Assembly: GCA_028753945.1 (NCBI GenBank)
Contig: JAPNXP010000009.1
Coordinates: 6,510,001-6,574,000 of the forward strand
DNA: 64,000 nt
Direction of reading: 5' to 3'
Source of the DNA: Hexactinellida sp. DTS-2022
Lineage: Eukaryota > Porifera > Hexactinellida
The notes beneath the pieces were generated by a model. It ran no database searches. It had not been told where the DNA came from and saw nothing but the letters and a program-made list of their open reading frames with translations. This document shows positions 28,440 to 44,600 of the stretch, piece by piece. Each line of letters begins with the position of its first letter. Position 1 is the first letter of the stretch. The translations under genes and the position numbers were made by a program.

Positions 28440-30530
28440 CGTTAGTATTCGCTATTTATATATCTACTGTATAATATTGTAGGCATTTTGCGTACAATAT
28501 ATAGACTTTGGGATCCAAATTAATTATATCAACCAATAACATAATGAAACATTCATACTTTCTATATCTAGACATTCTACAAAGGAGAACCTCGTTAGTA
28601 TTCGCTATTTATATATCCACTTTATAACATTGTACGCATTTTGCGTACAATATATAGACGTTGGGACTCAAAATTTATTATATCAACCAATAACATAATG
28701 AAACATTCATACTTTCTATATCTAGACATTCTACAAAGGAGAAACTCGTTAGTATTCGCTATTTATATATCTACTGTATAACATTGTACGCATTTTGCGT
28801 ACAATATATAGACGTTGGGATTCAAAATTCATTATATTATCCGATAACATAATGAAACATTCATACTTTCAATATCTAGACATTCTACAATGGAGAACCT
28901 CGTTAGTATTCGCTATGTATATATCCACTTTATAACATTGTACGCATTTTGCGAAAAATATATAGATGTTGGGATTCAAAATTCATTATATTAACCGATA
29001 ACATAATGAAACATTCATACTTTCTATATCTAGACATTCTACAATGGAGAACCTCGTTAGTATTCGCTATTTATATATCCACTTTATAACATTGTACGCA
29101 TTTTGCGTACAATATATAGACGTTGGATTCAAAATTTATTATATCAACCAATAACATAATGAAACATTCATACTTTCTATATCCCTGACATTCTACAAAG
29201 GAGAACCTCGTTAGTATTCGCTATTTATATATCCACTTTATAACATTGTACGCATTTTGCGTACAATATATAGACGTTGGGATTCAAAATTCATTATATT
29301 AACCGATAACATAATGAAACATTCATACTTTCTATATCAAGACATTCTACAATGGAGAATCTCGTTAGTATTCGCTATTTATATATCCACTTTATAACAT
29401 TGTACGCATTTTGCGTACAATATATAGACGTTGGGATTCAAAATTTATTATATCAACTAATAACATAATGAAACATTCATACTTTCTATATGTAGGACAT
29501 TCTACAATGGAGAAACTCGTTAGTATTCACTATTTATATATCCACTGTATAATATTGTACGCATTTTGCGTACAATATATAGACGTTGGGACTCAAAATT
29601 TATTATATCAACCAATAACATAATGAAACATTCATACTTTCTATATCTAGACATTCTACAAAGGAGAACCTCGTTAGTATTCGCTATTTATATATCTACT
29701 TTATAACATTGTACGCATTTTGCGTACAATATATTGACATTGGGATTCAAAATTAATTATATCAACCAATAACATAATGAAACATTCATACTTTCTATAT
29801 CCCTGACATTCTACAATGGAGAACCTCGTTAGTATTCGCCATTTATATATCTACTTTATAACATTGTACGCATTTTGCGTACAATATATAGACGTTGGGA
29901 TTCAAAATTTATTATATCAACCAATAACATATTGAAACATTCATACTTTCTATATGTAGGACATTCTACAATGGAGAAACTCGTTAGTATTCACTATTTA
30001 TATATCCACTGTATAATATTGTACGCATTTTGCGTGCAATATATAGACGTTGGGACTCAAAATTTATTATATCAACCAATAACATAATGAAACATTCATA
30101 CTTTCTATATCTAGACATTCTACAAAGGAGAACCTCGTTAGTATTCGCTATTTATATATCCACTTTATAACATTGTACGCATTTTGCGTACAATATATAG
30201 ACGTTGGGATTCAAAATTTTTTATATCAACCAATAACATAATGAAACAATCATACTTTCTATATCTAGACATTCTACAAAGGAGAAACTCGTTAGTATTC
30301 ACTATTTATATATCCACTGTATAATATTGTACGCATTTTGCGTACAATATATAGACGTTGGGACTCAAAATTTATTCTATCAACCAATAACATAATGAAA
30401 CATTCATACTTTCTATGTCCCTTACATTCTACAATGGAGAACCTCGTCAGTATTCGCTATTTATATATCCACTGTATAACATTGTACGCATTTTGCGTAC
30501 AATGTATAGACTTTGGGATTCAAAAATAAT
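28440..30530 (-). repeat. Higher-order segment repeated 4,939 bp downstream (33380-35470)
   Basis: Diagnostic monomers recur in the same order at a constant offset of 4,939-4,940 bp (32 monomers), including the monomer with CTATGTCCCTTACATTC at 30415/35355. Limits are approximate. Confidence 0.6.
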
Positions 30531-33500
30531 TATCTCAACCAATAACATAATGAAACATTCATACTTTCTATATCTAGACATTCTACAATGGAGAACCTCG
30601 TTAGTATTCGCTATTTATATATCCACTGTATAACATTGTACGCATTTTGCGTACAATATATTGACGTTGGGATTCAAAATTAATTATATCAACCAATAAC
30701 ATAATGAAACATTCATACTTTCTATATCCCTGACATTCTACAAAGGAGAACCTCGTTAGTATTCGCTATTTATATATCCACTTTATAACATTGTACGCAT
30801 TTTGCGTACAATATATAGACATTGGGATTCAAAATTAATTATATCAACCAATAACATAATGAAACATTCATACTTTCTATATCCCTGACATTCTACAATG
30901 GAGAACCTCGTTAGTATTCGCTATTTATATATCCACTGTATAACATTGTACGCATTTTGCGTACAATATATAGACTTTGGGATCCAAATTAATTATATCA
31001 ACCAATAACATAATGAAACATTCATACTTTCTATATGTAGGACATTCTACAATGGAGAACCTCGTTAGTATTCGCTATTTATATATCTACTTTATAACAA
31101 TGTACGCATTTTGCGTACAATATATTGACGTTGGGATTCAAAATTAATTATATCAACCAATAACATAATGAAACATTCATAATTTCTATATCTAGCCATT
31201 CTACAAAGGAGAACCTCGTTAGTATTCGCTATTTATATATCTACTTTATAACATTGTACGCATTTTGCGTACAATATATTGACATTGGGATTCAAAATTA
31301 ATTATATCAACCAATTACATAATGAAACATTCATACTTTCTATATCCCTGACATTCTACAATGGAGAACCTCGTTACTATTCGCTATTTATATATCCACA
31401 GTATAACATTGTACACATTTTGCGTACAATATATAAACGTTGGGATTCCAAATTTATTATATCAACCAATAACATAATGAAACATTCATACTTTCTATAT
31501 GTAGGACATTCTACAATGGAGAACCTCGTTAGTATTCGCTATTTATATATCTACTGTATAATAGTGTAGGCATTTTGCGTACAATATATAGACTTTGGGA
31601 TCCAAATTAATTATATCAACCAATAACATAATGAAACATTCATACTTTCTATATCTAGACATTCTACAAAGGAGAACCTCGTTAGTATTCGCTATTTATA
31701 TATCCACTTTATAACATTGTACGCATTTTGCGTACAATATATAGACGTTGGGACTCAAAATTTATTATATCAACCAATAACATAATGAAACATTCATACT
31801 TTCTATGTGTAGGACATTCTACAATGTTGAAACTCGTTAGTATTCACTATTTATATATCCACTGTATAATATTGTACGCATTTTGCGTACAATATATAGA
31901 CGTTGGGACTCAAAATTTATTCTATCAACCAATAACATAATGAAACATTCATACTTTCTATATCTAGACATTCTACAAAGGAGAAACTCGTTAGTATTCG
32001 CTATTTATATATCTACTGTATAACATTGTACGCATTTTGCGTACAATATATAGACGTTGGGATTCAAAATTCATTATATTATCCGATAACATAATGAAAC
32101 ATTCATACTTTCAATATCTAGACATTCTACAATGGAGAACCTCGTTAGTATTCGCTATGTATATATCCACTTTATAACATTGTACGCATTTTGCGAAAAA
32201 TATATAGATGTTGGGATTCAAAATTCATTATATTTACCGATAACATAATGAAACATTCATACTTTCTATATCTAGACATTCTACAATGGAGAACCTCGTT
32301 AGTATTCGCTATTTATATATCCACTTTATAACATTGTACGCATTTTGCGTACAATATATAGACGTTGGATTCAAAATTTATTATATCAACCAATAACATA
32401 ATGAAACATTCATACTTTCTATATCCCTGACATTCTACAAAGGAGAACCTCGTTAGTATTCGCTATTTATATATCCACTTTATAACATTGTACGCATTTT
32501 GCGTACAATATATAGACGTTGGGATTCAAAATTCATTATATTAACCGATAACATAATGAAACATTCATACTTTCTATATCTAGACATTCTACAATGGAGA
32601 ATCTCGTTAGTATTCGCTATTTATATATCCACTTTATAACATTGTACGCATTTTGCGTACAATATATAGACGTTGGGATTCAAAATTTATTATATCAACC
32701 AATAACATAATGAAACATTCATACTTTCTATATGTAGGACATTCTACAATGGAGAAACTCGTTAGTATTCACTATTTATATATCCACTGTATAATATTGT
32801 ACGCATTTTGCGTACAATATATAGACGTTGGGACTCAAAATTTATTATATCAACCAATAACATAATGAAACATTCATACTTTCTATATCTAGACATTCTA
32901 CAAAGGAGAACCTCGTTAGTATTCGCTATTTATATATCCACTGTATAACATTGTACGCATTTTGCGTACAATATATTGACGTTGGGATTCAAAATTAATT
33001 ATATCAACCAATAACATAATGAAACATTCATACTTTCTATATCCCTGACATTCTACAAAGGAGAACCTCGTTAGTATTCGCTATTTATATATCCACTTTA
33101 TAACATTGTACGCATTTTGCGTACAATATATAGACATTGGGATTCAAAATTAATTATATCAACCAATAACATAATGAAACATTCATACTTTCTATATCCC
33201 TGACATTCTACAATGGAGAACCTCGTTAGTATTCGCTATTTATATATCCACTGTATAACATTGTACGCATTTTGCGTACAATATATAGACTTTGGGATCC
33301 AAATTAATTATATCAACCAATAACATAATGAAACATTCATACTTTCTATATGTAGGACATTCTACAATGGAGAACCTCGTTAGTATTCGCTATTTATATA
33401 TCTACTGTATAATATTGTAGGCATTTTGCGTACAATATATAGACTTTGGGATCCAAATTAATTATATCAACCAATAACATAATGAAACATTCATACTTTC

Positions 33501-35471
33501 TATATCTAGACATTCTACAAAGGAGAACCTCGTTAGTATTCGCTATTTATATATCCACTTTATAACATTGTACGCATTTTGCGTACAATATATAGACGTT
33601 GGGACTCAAAATTTATTATATCAACCAATAACATAATGAAACATTCATACTTTCTATGTGTAGGACATTCTACAATGTTGAAACTCGTTAGTATTCGCTA
33701 TTTATATATCTACTGTATAACATTGTACGCATTTTGCGTACAATATATAGACGTTGGGATTCAAAATTCATTATATTATCCGATAACATAATGAAACATT
33801 CATACTTTCAATATCTAGACATTCTACAATGGAGAACCTCGTTAGTATTCGCTATGTATATATCCACTTTATAACATTGTACGCATTTTGCGAAAAATAT
33901 ATAGATGTTGGGATTCAAAATTCATTATATTAACCGATAACATAATGAAACATTCATACTTTCTATATCTAGACATTCTACAATGGAGAACCTCGTTAGT
34001 ATTCGCTATTTATATATCCACTTTATAACATTGTACGCATTTTGCGTACAATATATAGACGTTGGATTCAAAATTTATTATATCAACCAGTAACATAATG
34101 AAACATTCATACTTTCTATATCCCTGACATTCTACAAAGGAGAACCTCGTTAGTATTCGCTATTTATATATCCACTTTATAACATTGTACGCATTTTGCG
34201 AACAATATATAGACGTTGGGATTCAAAATTCATTATATTAACCGATAACATAATGAAACATTCATACTTTCTTTATCTAGACATTCTACAATGGAGAATC
34301 TCGTTAGTATTCGCTATTTATATATCCACTTTATAACATTGTACGCATTTTGCGTACAATATATGGACGTTGGGATTCAAAATTTATTATATCAACCAAT
34401 AACATAATGAAACATTCATACTTTCTATATGTAGGACATTCTACAATGGAGAAACTCGTTAGTATTCACTATTTATATATCCACTGTATAATATTGTACG
34501 CATTTTGCGTACAATATATAGACGTTGGGACTCAAAATTTATTATATCAACCAATAACATAATGAAACATTCATACTTTCTATATCTAGACATTCTACAA
34601 AGGAGAACCTCGTTAGTATTCGCTATTTATATATCTACTTTATAACATTGTACGCATTTTGCGTACAATATATTGACATTGGGATTCAAAATTAATTATA
34701 TCAACCAATAACATAATGAAACATTCATACTTTCTATATCCCTGACATTCTACAATGGAGAACCTCGTTAGTATTCGCCATTTATATATCTACTTTATAA
34801 CATTGTACGCATTTTGCGTACAATATATAGACGTTGGGATTCAAAATTTATTATATCAACCAATAACATATTGAAACATTCATACTTTCTATATGTAGGA
34901 CATTCTACAATGGAGAAACTCGTTAGTATTCACTATTTATATATCCACTGTATAATATTGTACGCATTTTGCGTGCAATATATAGACGTTGGGACTCAAA
35001 ATTTATTATATCAACCAATAACATAATGAAACATTCATACTTTTTATATCTAGACATTCTACAAAGGAGAACCTCGTTAGTATTCGCTATTTATATATCC
35101 ACTTTATAACATTGTACGCATTTTGCGTACAATATATAGACGTTGGGATTCAAAATTTATTATATCAACCAATAACATAATGAAACATTCATACTTTCTA
35201 TATGTAGGACATTCTACAAAGGAGAAACTCGTTAGTATTCACTATTTATATATCCACTGTATAATATTGTACGCATTTTGCGTACAATATATTGACGTTG
35301 GGACTCAAAATTTATTATATCAACCAATAACATAATGAAACATTCATACTTTCTATGTCCCTTACATTCTACAATGGAGAACCTCGTCAGTATTCGCTAT
35401 TTATATATCCACTGTATAACATTGTACGCATTTTGCGTACAATGTATAGACTTTGGGATTCAAAATTAATT

Positions 35472-35479
35472 ATCTCAAC
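35472..35479 (-). other. Intact (unoccupied) copy of the ATCTCAAC insertion site
   Basis: ATTAATTATCTCAACCAATA is continuous here, joining the monomer type found left of E3 to the one (GAAACAATCATAC) found right of E2. The sequence after it matches 25442 onward (offset 10,030) and the sequence before it matches that up to 63382 (offset 27,903). Similar junctions occur at 41947 and 46112. Confidence 0.8.
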
Positions 35480-35609
35480 CAATAACATAATGAAACAATC
35501 ATACTTTCTATATGTAGGACATTCTACAAAGGAGAAACTCGTTAGTATTCGCTATTTATATATCCACTGTATAACATTGTACGCATTTTGCGTACAATAT
35601 ATTGACATT

Positions 35610-38600
35610 GGGATTCAAAATTAATTATATCAACCAATAACATAATGAAACATTCATACTTTCTATATCCCTGACATTCTACAATGGAGAACCTCGTTAG
35701 TATTCGCTATTTATATATCCACTGTATAACATTGTACGCATTTTGCGTACAATATATAGACTTTGGGATCCAAATTAATTATATCAACCAATATCATAAT
35801 GAAACATTCATACTTTCTATATGTAGGACATTCTACAATGGAGAACCTCGTTAGTATTCGCTATTTATATATCTACTTTATAACAATGTACGCATTTTGC
35901 GTACAATATATTGACGTTGGGATTCAAAATTAATTATATCAACCAATAACATAATGAAACATTCATAATTTCTATATCTAGACATTCTACAAAGGAGAAC
36001 CTCGTTAGTATTCGCTATTTATATATCCACTTTATAACATTGTACTCATTTTGCGTACAATATATAGACTTTGGGATCCAAATTAATTATATCAACCAAT
36101 AACATCATGAAACATTCATACTTTCTATATGTAGGACATTCTACAATGGAGAACCTCGTCAGTATTCGCTATTTATATATCCACTTTATAACATTGTACG
36201 CATTTTGCGTACAATATATAGACGTTGGGATTCAAAATTCATTATATTAACCGATAACATAATGAAACATTCATACTTTTTATATCTAGACATTATACAA
36301 AGGAGAACCTCGTTAGTATTCGCTATTTTATATATCCACTGTATAACATTGTACGCATTTTGCGTACAATATATGGACGTTGGGATTCAAATTAATTATA
36401 TCAACCAATAACATAATGAAACATTCATACTTTCTATATCTAGACATTCTACAATGGAGAACCTCGTTAGTATTCGCTATTTATATATCCACTGTATAAC
36501 ATTGTACGCATTTTGCGTACAATATATTGACGTTGGGATTCAAAATTAATTATATCAACCAATAACATAATGAAACATTCATACTTTCTATATCCCTGAC
36601 ATTCTACAAAGGAGAACCTCGTTAGTATTCGCTATTTATATATCCACTTTATAACATTGTACGCATTTTGCGTACAATATATAGACGTTGGGATTCAAAA
36701 TTTATTATATCAGCCAATAACATAATGAAACATTCATACTTTCTATATGTAGGACATTCTACAATGGAGAAACTCGTTAGTATTCACTATTTATATATCC
36801 ACTGTATAATATTGAACGCATTTTGCGTACAATATATAGACGTTGGGACTCAAAATTTATTATATCAACCAATAACATAATGAAACATTCATACTTTCTA
36901 TATCTAGACATTCTACAAAGGAGAACCTCGTTAGTATTCGCTATTTATATATCCACTTTATAACATTGTACGCATTTTGCGTACAATATATAGACTTTGG
37001 GATCCAAATTAATTATATCAACCAATAACATAATGAAACATTCATACTTTCTATATCCCTGACATTCTACAATGGAGAACCTCGTTAGTATTCACTATTT
37101 ATATATCCACTGTATAACATTGTACGCATTTTGCGTACAATATATAGACTTTGGGATCCAAATTAATTATATCAACCAATAACATAATGAAACATTCATA
37201 CTTTCTATATGTAGGACATTCTACAATGGAGAACCTCGTTAGTATTCGCTATTTATATATCCACTGTATAACATTGTACGCATTTTGCGTACAATATATA
37301 GACTTTGGGATCCAAATTAATTATATCAACCAATAACATAATGAAACATTCATACTTTCTATATGTAGGACATTCTACAATGGAGAACCTCGTTAGTATT
37401 CGCTATTTATATATCTACTTTATAACAATGTACGCATTTTGCGTACAATATATTGACGTTGGGATTCAAAATTAATTATATCAACCAATAACATAATGAA
37501 ACATTCATAATTTCTATATCTAGACATTCTACAAAGGAGAACCTCGTTAGTATTCGCTATTTATATATCCACTTTATAACATTGTACTCATTTTGCGTAC
37601 AATATATAGACTTTGGGATCCAAATTAATTATATCAACCAATAACATAATGAAACATTCATACTTTCTATATGTAGGACATTCTACAATGGAGAACCTCG
37701 TCAGTATTCGCTATTTATATATCCACTTTATAACATTGTACGCATTTTGCGTACAATATATAGACGTTGGGATTCAAAATTCATTATATTAACCGATAAC
37801 ATAATGAAACATTCATACTTTTTATATCTAGACATTATACAAAGGAGAACCTCGTTAGTATTCGCTATTTTATATATCCACTGTATAACATTGTACGCAT
37901 TTTGCGTACAATATATGGACGTTGGGATTCAAATTAATTATATCAACCAATAACATAATGAAACATTCATACTTTCTATATCTAGACATTCTACAATGGA
38001 GAACCTCGTTAGTATTCGCTATTTATATATCCACTGTATAACATTGTACGCATTTTGCGTACAATATATTGACGTTGGGATTCAAAATTAATTATATCAA
38101 CCAATAACATAATGAAACATTCATACTTTCTATATCCCTGACATTCTACAAAGGAGAACCTCGTTAGTATTCGCTATTTATATATCCACTTTATAACATT
38201 GTACGCATTTTGCGTACAATATATAGACGTTGGGATTCAAAATTTATTATATCAGCCAATAACATAATGAAACATTCATACTTTCTATATGTAGGACATT
38301 CTACAATGGAGAAACTCGTTAGTATTCACTATTTATATATCCACTGTATAATATTGAACGCATTTTGCGTACAATATATAGACGTTGGGACTCAAAATTT
38401 ATTATATCAACCAATAACATAATGAAACATTCATACTTTCTATATCTAGACATTCTACAAAGGAGAACCTCGTTAGTATTCGCTATTTATATATCCACTT
38501 TATAACATTGTACGCATTTTGCGTACAATATATAGACGTTGGGATTCAAAATTCATTATATTAACCGATAACATAATGAAACATTCATACTTTTTATATC

Positions 38601-38693
38601 TAGACATTATACAAAGGAGAACCTCGTTAGTATTCGCTATTTTATATATCCACTGTATAACATTGTACGCATTTTGCGTACAATATATGGACG
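35610..38693 (-). repeat. Two tandem copies of a 10-monomer higher-order repeat (1,542 bp each)
   Basis: Matches at a constant 1,542-bp offset (36205/37747, 36668/38210), including the rare CTATTTTATATATCC expansion. Limits approximate. Confidence 0.65.
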
Positions 38694-41600
38694 TTGGGAT
38701 TCAAATTAATTATATCAACCAATAACATAATGAAACATTCGTACTTTCTATATCTAGACATTCTACAATGGAGAACCTCGTTAGTATTCGCTATTTATAT
38801 TTCCACTGTATAACATTGTACGCATTTTGCGTACAATATATAGACTTTGAGATTCAAAATTAATTATCTCAACCGATAACATAATGAAACATTCATACTT
38901 TCTATGTCCCTGACATTCTCCAATGGAGAACCTCGTTAGTATTCGCTATTTATAAATCCACTTTCTAATATTGTGCGCATTTTGCGTACAATATATAGAC
39001 GTTGGGATTCAAAATTCATTATATTAACCGATAACATAATGAAACATTCATACTTTCCATATCTAGCCATTCTACAAAGGAGAACCTCGTTAGTATTCGC
39101 TATTTATATATCTACTTTATAACATTGTACGCATTTTGCGTACAATATATAGACGTTGGGATTCAAAATTCATTATATTAACCGATAACATAATGAAACA
39201 TTCATACTTTCCATATCTAGCCATTCTACAAAGGAGAACCTCGTTAGTATTCGCTATTTATATATCCACTTTATAACATTGTACGCATTTTGCGTACAAT
39301 ATATAGACTTTGGGATTCAAAATTAATTATATCAACCAATAACATAATGATACATTCATCATTTCTATATCTAGCCATTCTACAAAGGAGAACCTCGTTA
39401 GTATTCGCTATTTATATATCCACCTTATAACATTGTACGCATTTTGCGTACAATATATAGACTTTGGGATTCAAAATTAATTATATCAACCAATAACATA
39501 ATGATACATTCATGATTTCTATATCTAGCCATTCTACAAAGGAGAACCTCGTTAGTATTCGCTATTTATATATCCACTTTATAACATTGTACGCATTTTG
39601 CGTACAATATATAGACTTTGGGATTCAAAATTAATTATATCAACCAATAACATAATGATACATTCATCATTTCTATATCTAGCCATTCTACAAAGGAGAA
39701 CCTCGTTAGTATTCGCTATTTATATATCCACCTTATAATATTGTACGCATTTTGCGTACAATATATAGACGTTGGGATTCAAAATTTATTATATCAACCA
39801 ATAACATAATGAAACATTCATCATTTCTATATCTAGCCATTCTACAAAGGAGAACCTCGTTAGTATTCGCTATTTATATATCCACTTTATAACATTGTAC
39901 GCATTTTGCGTACAATATATAGACTTTGGGATTCAAAATTAATTATATCAACCAATAACATAATGATACATTCATCATTTCTATATCTAGCCATTCTACA
40001 AAGGAGAACCTCGTTAGTATTCGCTATTTATATATCTACTTTATAATATTGTACGCATTTTGCGTACAATATATAGACGTTGGGTTTCAAAATTTATTAT
40101 ATCAACCGATAACATAATGAAACATTCATACTTTCTATATCCCTGACATTCTACAATGGAGAATCTCGTTAGTATTCGCTATTTATATATCCACCTTATA
40201 ACATTGTACGCATTTTGCGTACAATATATAGACTTTGGGATTCAAAATTAATTATATCAACCAATAACATAATGATACATTCATCATTTCTATATCTAGC
40301 CATTCTACAAAGGAGAACCACGTTAGTATTCGCTATTTATATATCTACTTTATAACATTGTACGCATTTTGCGTACAATATATAGACGTTGGGATTCAAA
40401 ATTCATTATATTAACCGATAACATAATGAAACATTCATACTTTCTATATGTAGACATTCTACAAAGGAGAAACTCGTTAGTATTCGCTATTTATATCCAT
40501 TTTCTAATATTGTACGCATTTTGCGTACAATATATAGACTTTGGGTATCAAAATTAATTATATCAACCAATAAAATAATGAAACATTCATACTTTCTATA
40601 TGTAGGACATTCTACAAAGGAGAAACTCGTTAGTATTCGCTATTTATATATCCACTTTATAACATTGTACGCATTTTGCGTACAATATATAGACTTTGAG
40701 ATTCAAAATTTATTATATCAACCAATAACATAATGAAACATTCATACTTTCTATATCTAGACATTCTACAAAGGAGAACCTCGTTATTATTCGCTATTTA
40801 TATATCCACTTTGTAATATTGTACGCATTTTGCGTACAATGTATAGACTTTGGGATTCAAAATTAATTATCTCAACCAATAACATAATGAAACATTCTTA
40901 CTTTCTATATCTAGACATTCTACAAAGGAGAACCTCGTTATTATTCGCTATTTATATATCCACTTTGTAATATTGTACGCATTTTGCGTACAATGTATAG
41001 ACTTTGGGATTCAAAATTTATTATATCAACCAATAACATAATGAAACATTCATACTTTCTATATCTAGACATTCTACAAAGGAGAACCTCGTTATTATTC
41101 GCTATTTATAAATCCACTTTCTAATATTGTGCGCATTTTCGTACAATATATAGACTTTGGGATTCAAAATTAATTATCTCAACCAATAACATAATGAAAC
41201 ATTCATACTTTCTATATGTAGACATTCTACAAAGGAGAAACTCGTTAGTATTCGCTATTTATATCCATTTTCTAATATTGTACGCATTTTGCGTACAATA
41301 TATAGACTTTGGGTATCAAAATTAATTATATCAACCAATAAAATAATTAAACATTCATACTTTCTATATGTAGGACATTCTACAAAGGAGAAACTCGTTA
41401 GTATTCGCTATTTATATATCCACTTTATAACATTGTACGCATTTTGCGTACAATATATAGACTTTGAGATTCAAAATTTATTATATCAACCAATAACATA
41501 ATGAAACATTCATACTTTCTATATCTAGACATTCTACAAAGGAGAACCTCGTTAGTATTCGCTATTTATATATCCACTTTATAACATTGTACGCATTTTG

Positions 41601-44600
41601 CGTACAATATATAGACGTTGGGATTCAAAATTTATTATATCAACCAATAACATAATGAAACATTCATACTTTCTATATGTAGGACATTCTACAATGGAGA
41701 AACTCGTCAGTATTCACTATTTATTTATCCACTGTATAATATTGTACGCATTTTGCGTACAATATATAGACGTTGGGACTCAAAATTTATTATATCAACC
41801 AATAACATAATGAAACATTCATACTTTCTATGTCCCTTACATTCTACAATGGAGAACCTCGTCAGTATTCGCTATTTATATATCCACTGTATAACATTGT
41901 ACGCATTTTGCGTACAATGTATAGACTTTGGGATTCAAAATTAATTATCTCAACCAATAACATAATGAAACAATCATACTTTCTATATGTAGGACATTCT
42001 ACAAAGGAGAAACTCGTTAGTATTCGCTATTTATATATCCACTGTATAACATTGTACGCATTTTGCGTACAATATATTGACATTGGGATTCAAAATTAAT
42101 TATATCAACCAATAACATAATGAAACATTCATACTTTCTATATCCCTTACATTCTACAATGGAGAACCTCGTCAGTATTCGCTATTTATATATCCACTGT
42201 ATAACATTGTACGCATTTTGCGTACAATATATAGACTTTGGGATCCAAATTAATTATATCAACCAATAACATAATGAAACATTCATACTTTCTATATGTA
42301 GGATATTCTACAATGGAGAACCTCGTTAGTATTCACTATTTATATATCCACTTTATAATATTGTGCGCATTTTGCGTACAATATATAGACGTTGGGTTTC
42401 AAAATTTATTATATCAACCGATAACATAATGAAACATTCATCATTTCTATATCTAGCCATTCTACAAAGGAGAACCTCGTTAGTATTCGCTATTTATATA
42501 TCTACTTTATAACATTGTACGCATTTTGCGTACAATATATAGACGTTGGGATTCAAAATTCATTATATTAACCGATAACATAATGAAACATTCATACTTT
42601 CCATATCTAGCCATTCTACAAAGGAGAACCACGTTAGTATTCGCTATTTATATATCCACCTTATAACATTGTACGCATTTTGCGTACAATATATAGACTT
42701 TGGGATTCAAAATTAATTATATCAACCAATAACATAATGATACATTCATCATTTCTATATCTAGCCATTCTACAAAGGAGAACCTCGTTAGTATTCGCTA
42801 TTTATATATCTACTTTATAACATTGTACGCATTTTGCGTACAATATATAGACGTTGGGATTCAAAATTCATTATATTAACCGATAACATAATGAAACATT
42901 CATACTTTCCATATCTAGCCATTCTACAAAGGAGAACCTCGTTAGTATTCGCTATTTATATATCTACTTTATAACATTGTACGCATTTTGCGTACAATAT
43001 ATAGACGTTGGGATTCAAAATTCATTATATTAACCGATAACATAATGAAACATTCATACTTTCCATATCTAGCCATTCTACAAAGGAGAACCTCGTTAGT
43101 ATTCGCTATTTATATATCTACTTTATAACATTGTACGCATTTTGCGTACAATATATAGACGTTGGGATTCAAAATTCATTATATTAACCGATAACATAAT
43201 GAAACATTCATACTTTCCATATCTAGCCATTCTACAAAGGAGAACCTCGTTAGTATTCGCTATTTATATATCCACTTTATAACATTGTACGCATTTTGCG
43301 TACAATATATAGACTTTGGGATTCAAAATTAATTATATCAACCAATAACATAATGATACATTCATCATTTCTATATCTAGCCATTCTACAAAGGAGAACC
43401 TCGTTAGTATTCGCTATTTATATATCCACCTTATAACATTGTACGCATTTTGCGTACAATATATAGACTTTGGGATTCAAAATTAATTATATCAACCAAT
43501 AACATAATGATACATTCATGATTTCTATATCTAGCCATTCTACAAAGGAGAACCTCGTTAGTATTCGCTATTTATATATCCACTTTATAACATTGTACGC
43601 ATTTTGCGTACAATATATAGACTTTGGGATTCAAAATTAATTATATCAACCAATAACATAATGATACATTCATCATTTCTATATCTAGCCATTCTACAAA
43701 GGAGAACCTCGTTAGTATTCGCTATTTATATATCCACCTTATAATATTGTACGCATTTTGCGTACAATATATAGACGTTGGGATTCAAAATTTATTATAT
43801 CAACCAATAACATAATAAAACATTCATCATTTCTATATCTAGCCATTCTACAAAGGAGAACCTCGTTAGTATTCGCTATTTATATATCCACTTTATAACA
43901 TTGTACGCATTTTGCGTACAATATATAGACTTTGGGATTCAAAATTAATTATATCAACCAATAACATAATGATACATTCATCATTTCTATATCTAGCCAT
44001 TCTACAAAGGAGAACCTCGTTAGTATTCGCTATTTATATATCTACTTTATAATATTGTACGCATTTTGCGTACAATATATAGACGTTGGGTTTCAAAATT
44101 TATTATATCAACCGATAACATAATGAAACATTCATACTTTCTATATCCCTGACATTCTACAATGGAGAATCTCGTTAGTATTCGCTATTTATATATCCAC
44201 CTTATAACATTGTACGCATTTTGCGTACAATATATAGACTTTGGGATTCAAAATTAATTATATCAACCAATAACATAATGATACATTCATCATTTCTATA
44301 TCTAGCCATTCTACAAAGGAGAACCACGTTAGTATTCGCTATTTATATATCTACTTTATAACATTGTACGCATTTTGCGTACAATATATAGACGTTGGGA
44401 TTCAAAATTCATTATATTAACCGATAACATAATGAAACATTCATACTTTCCATATCTAGCCATTCTACAAAGGAGAACCTCGTTAGTATTCGCTATTTAT
44501 ATATCCACTTTATAACATTGTACGCATTTTGCGTACAATATATAGACTTTGGGATTCAAAATTAATTATATCAACCAATAACATAATGATACATTCATCA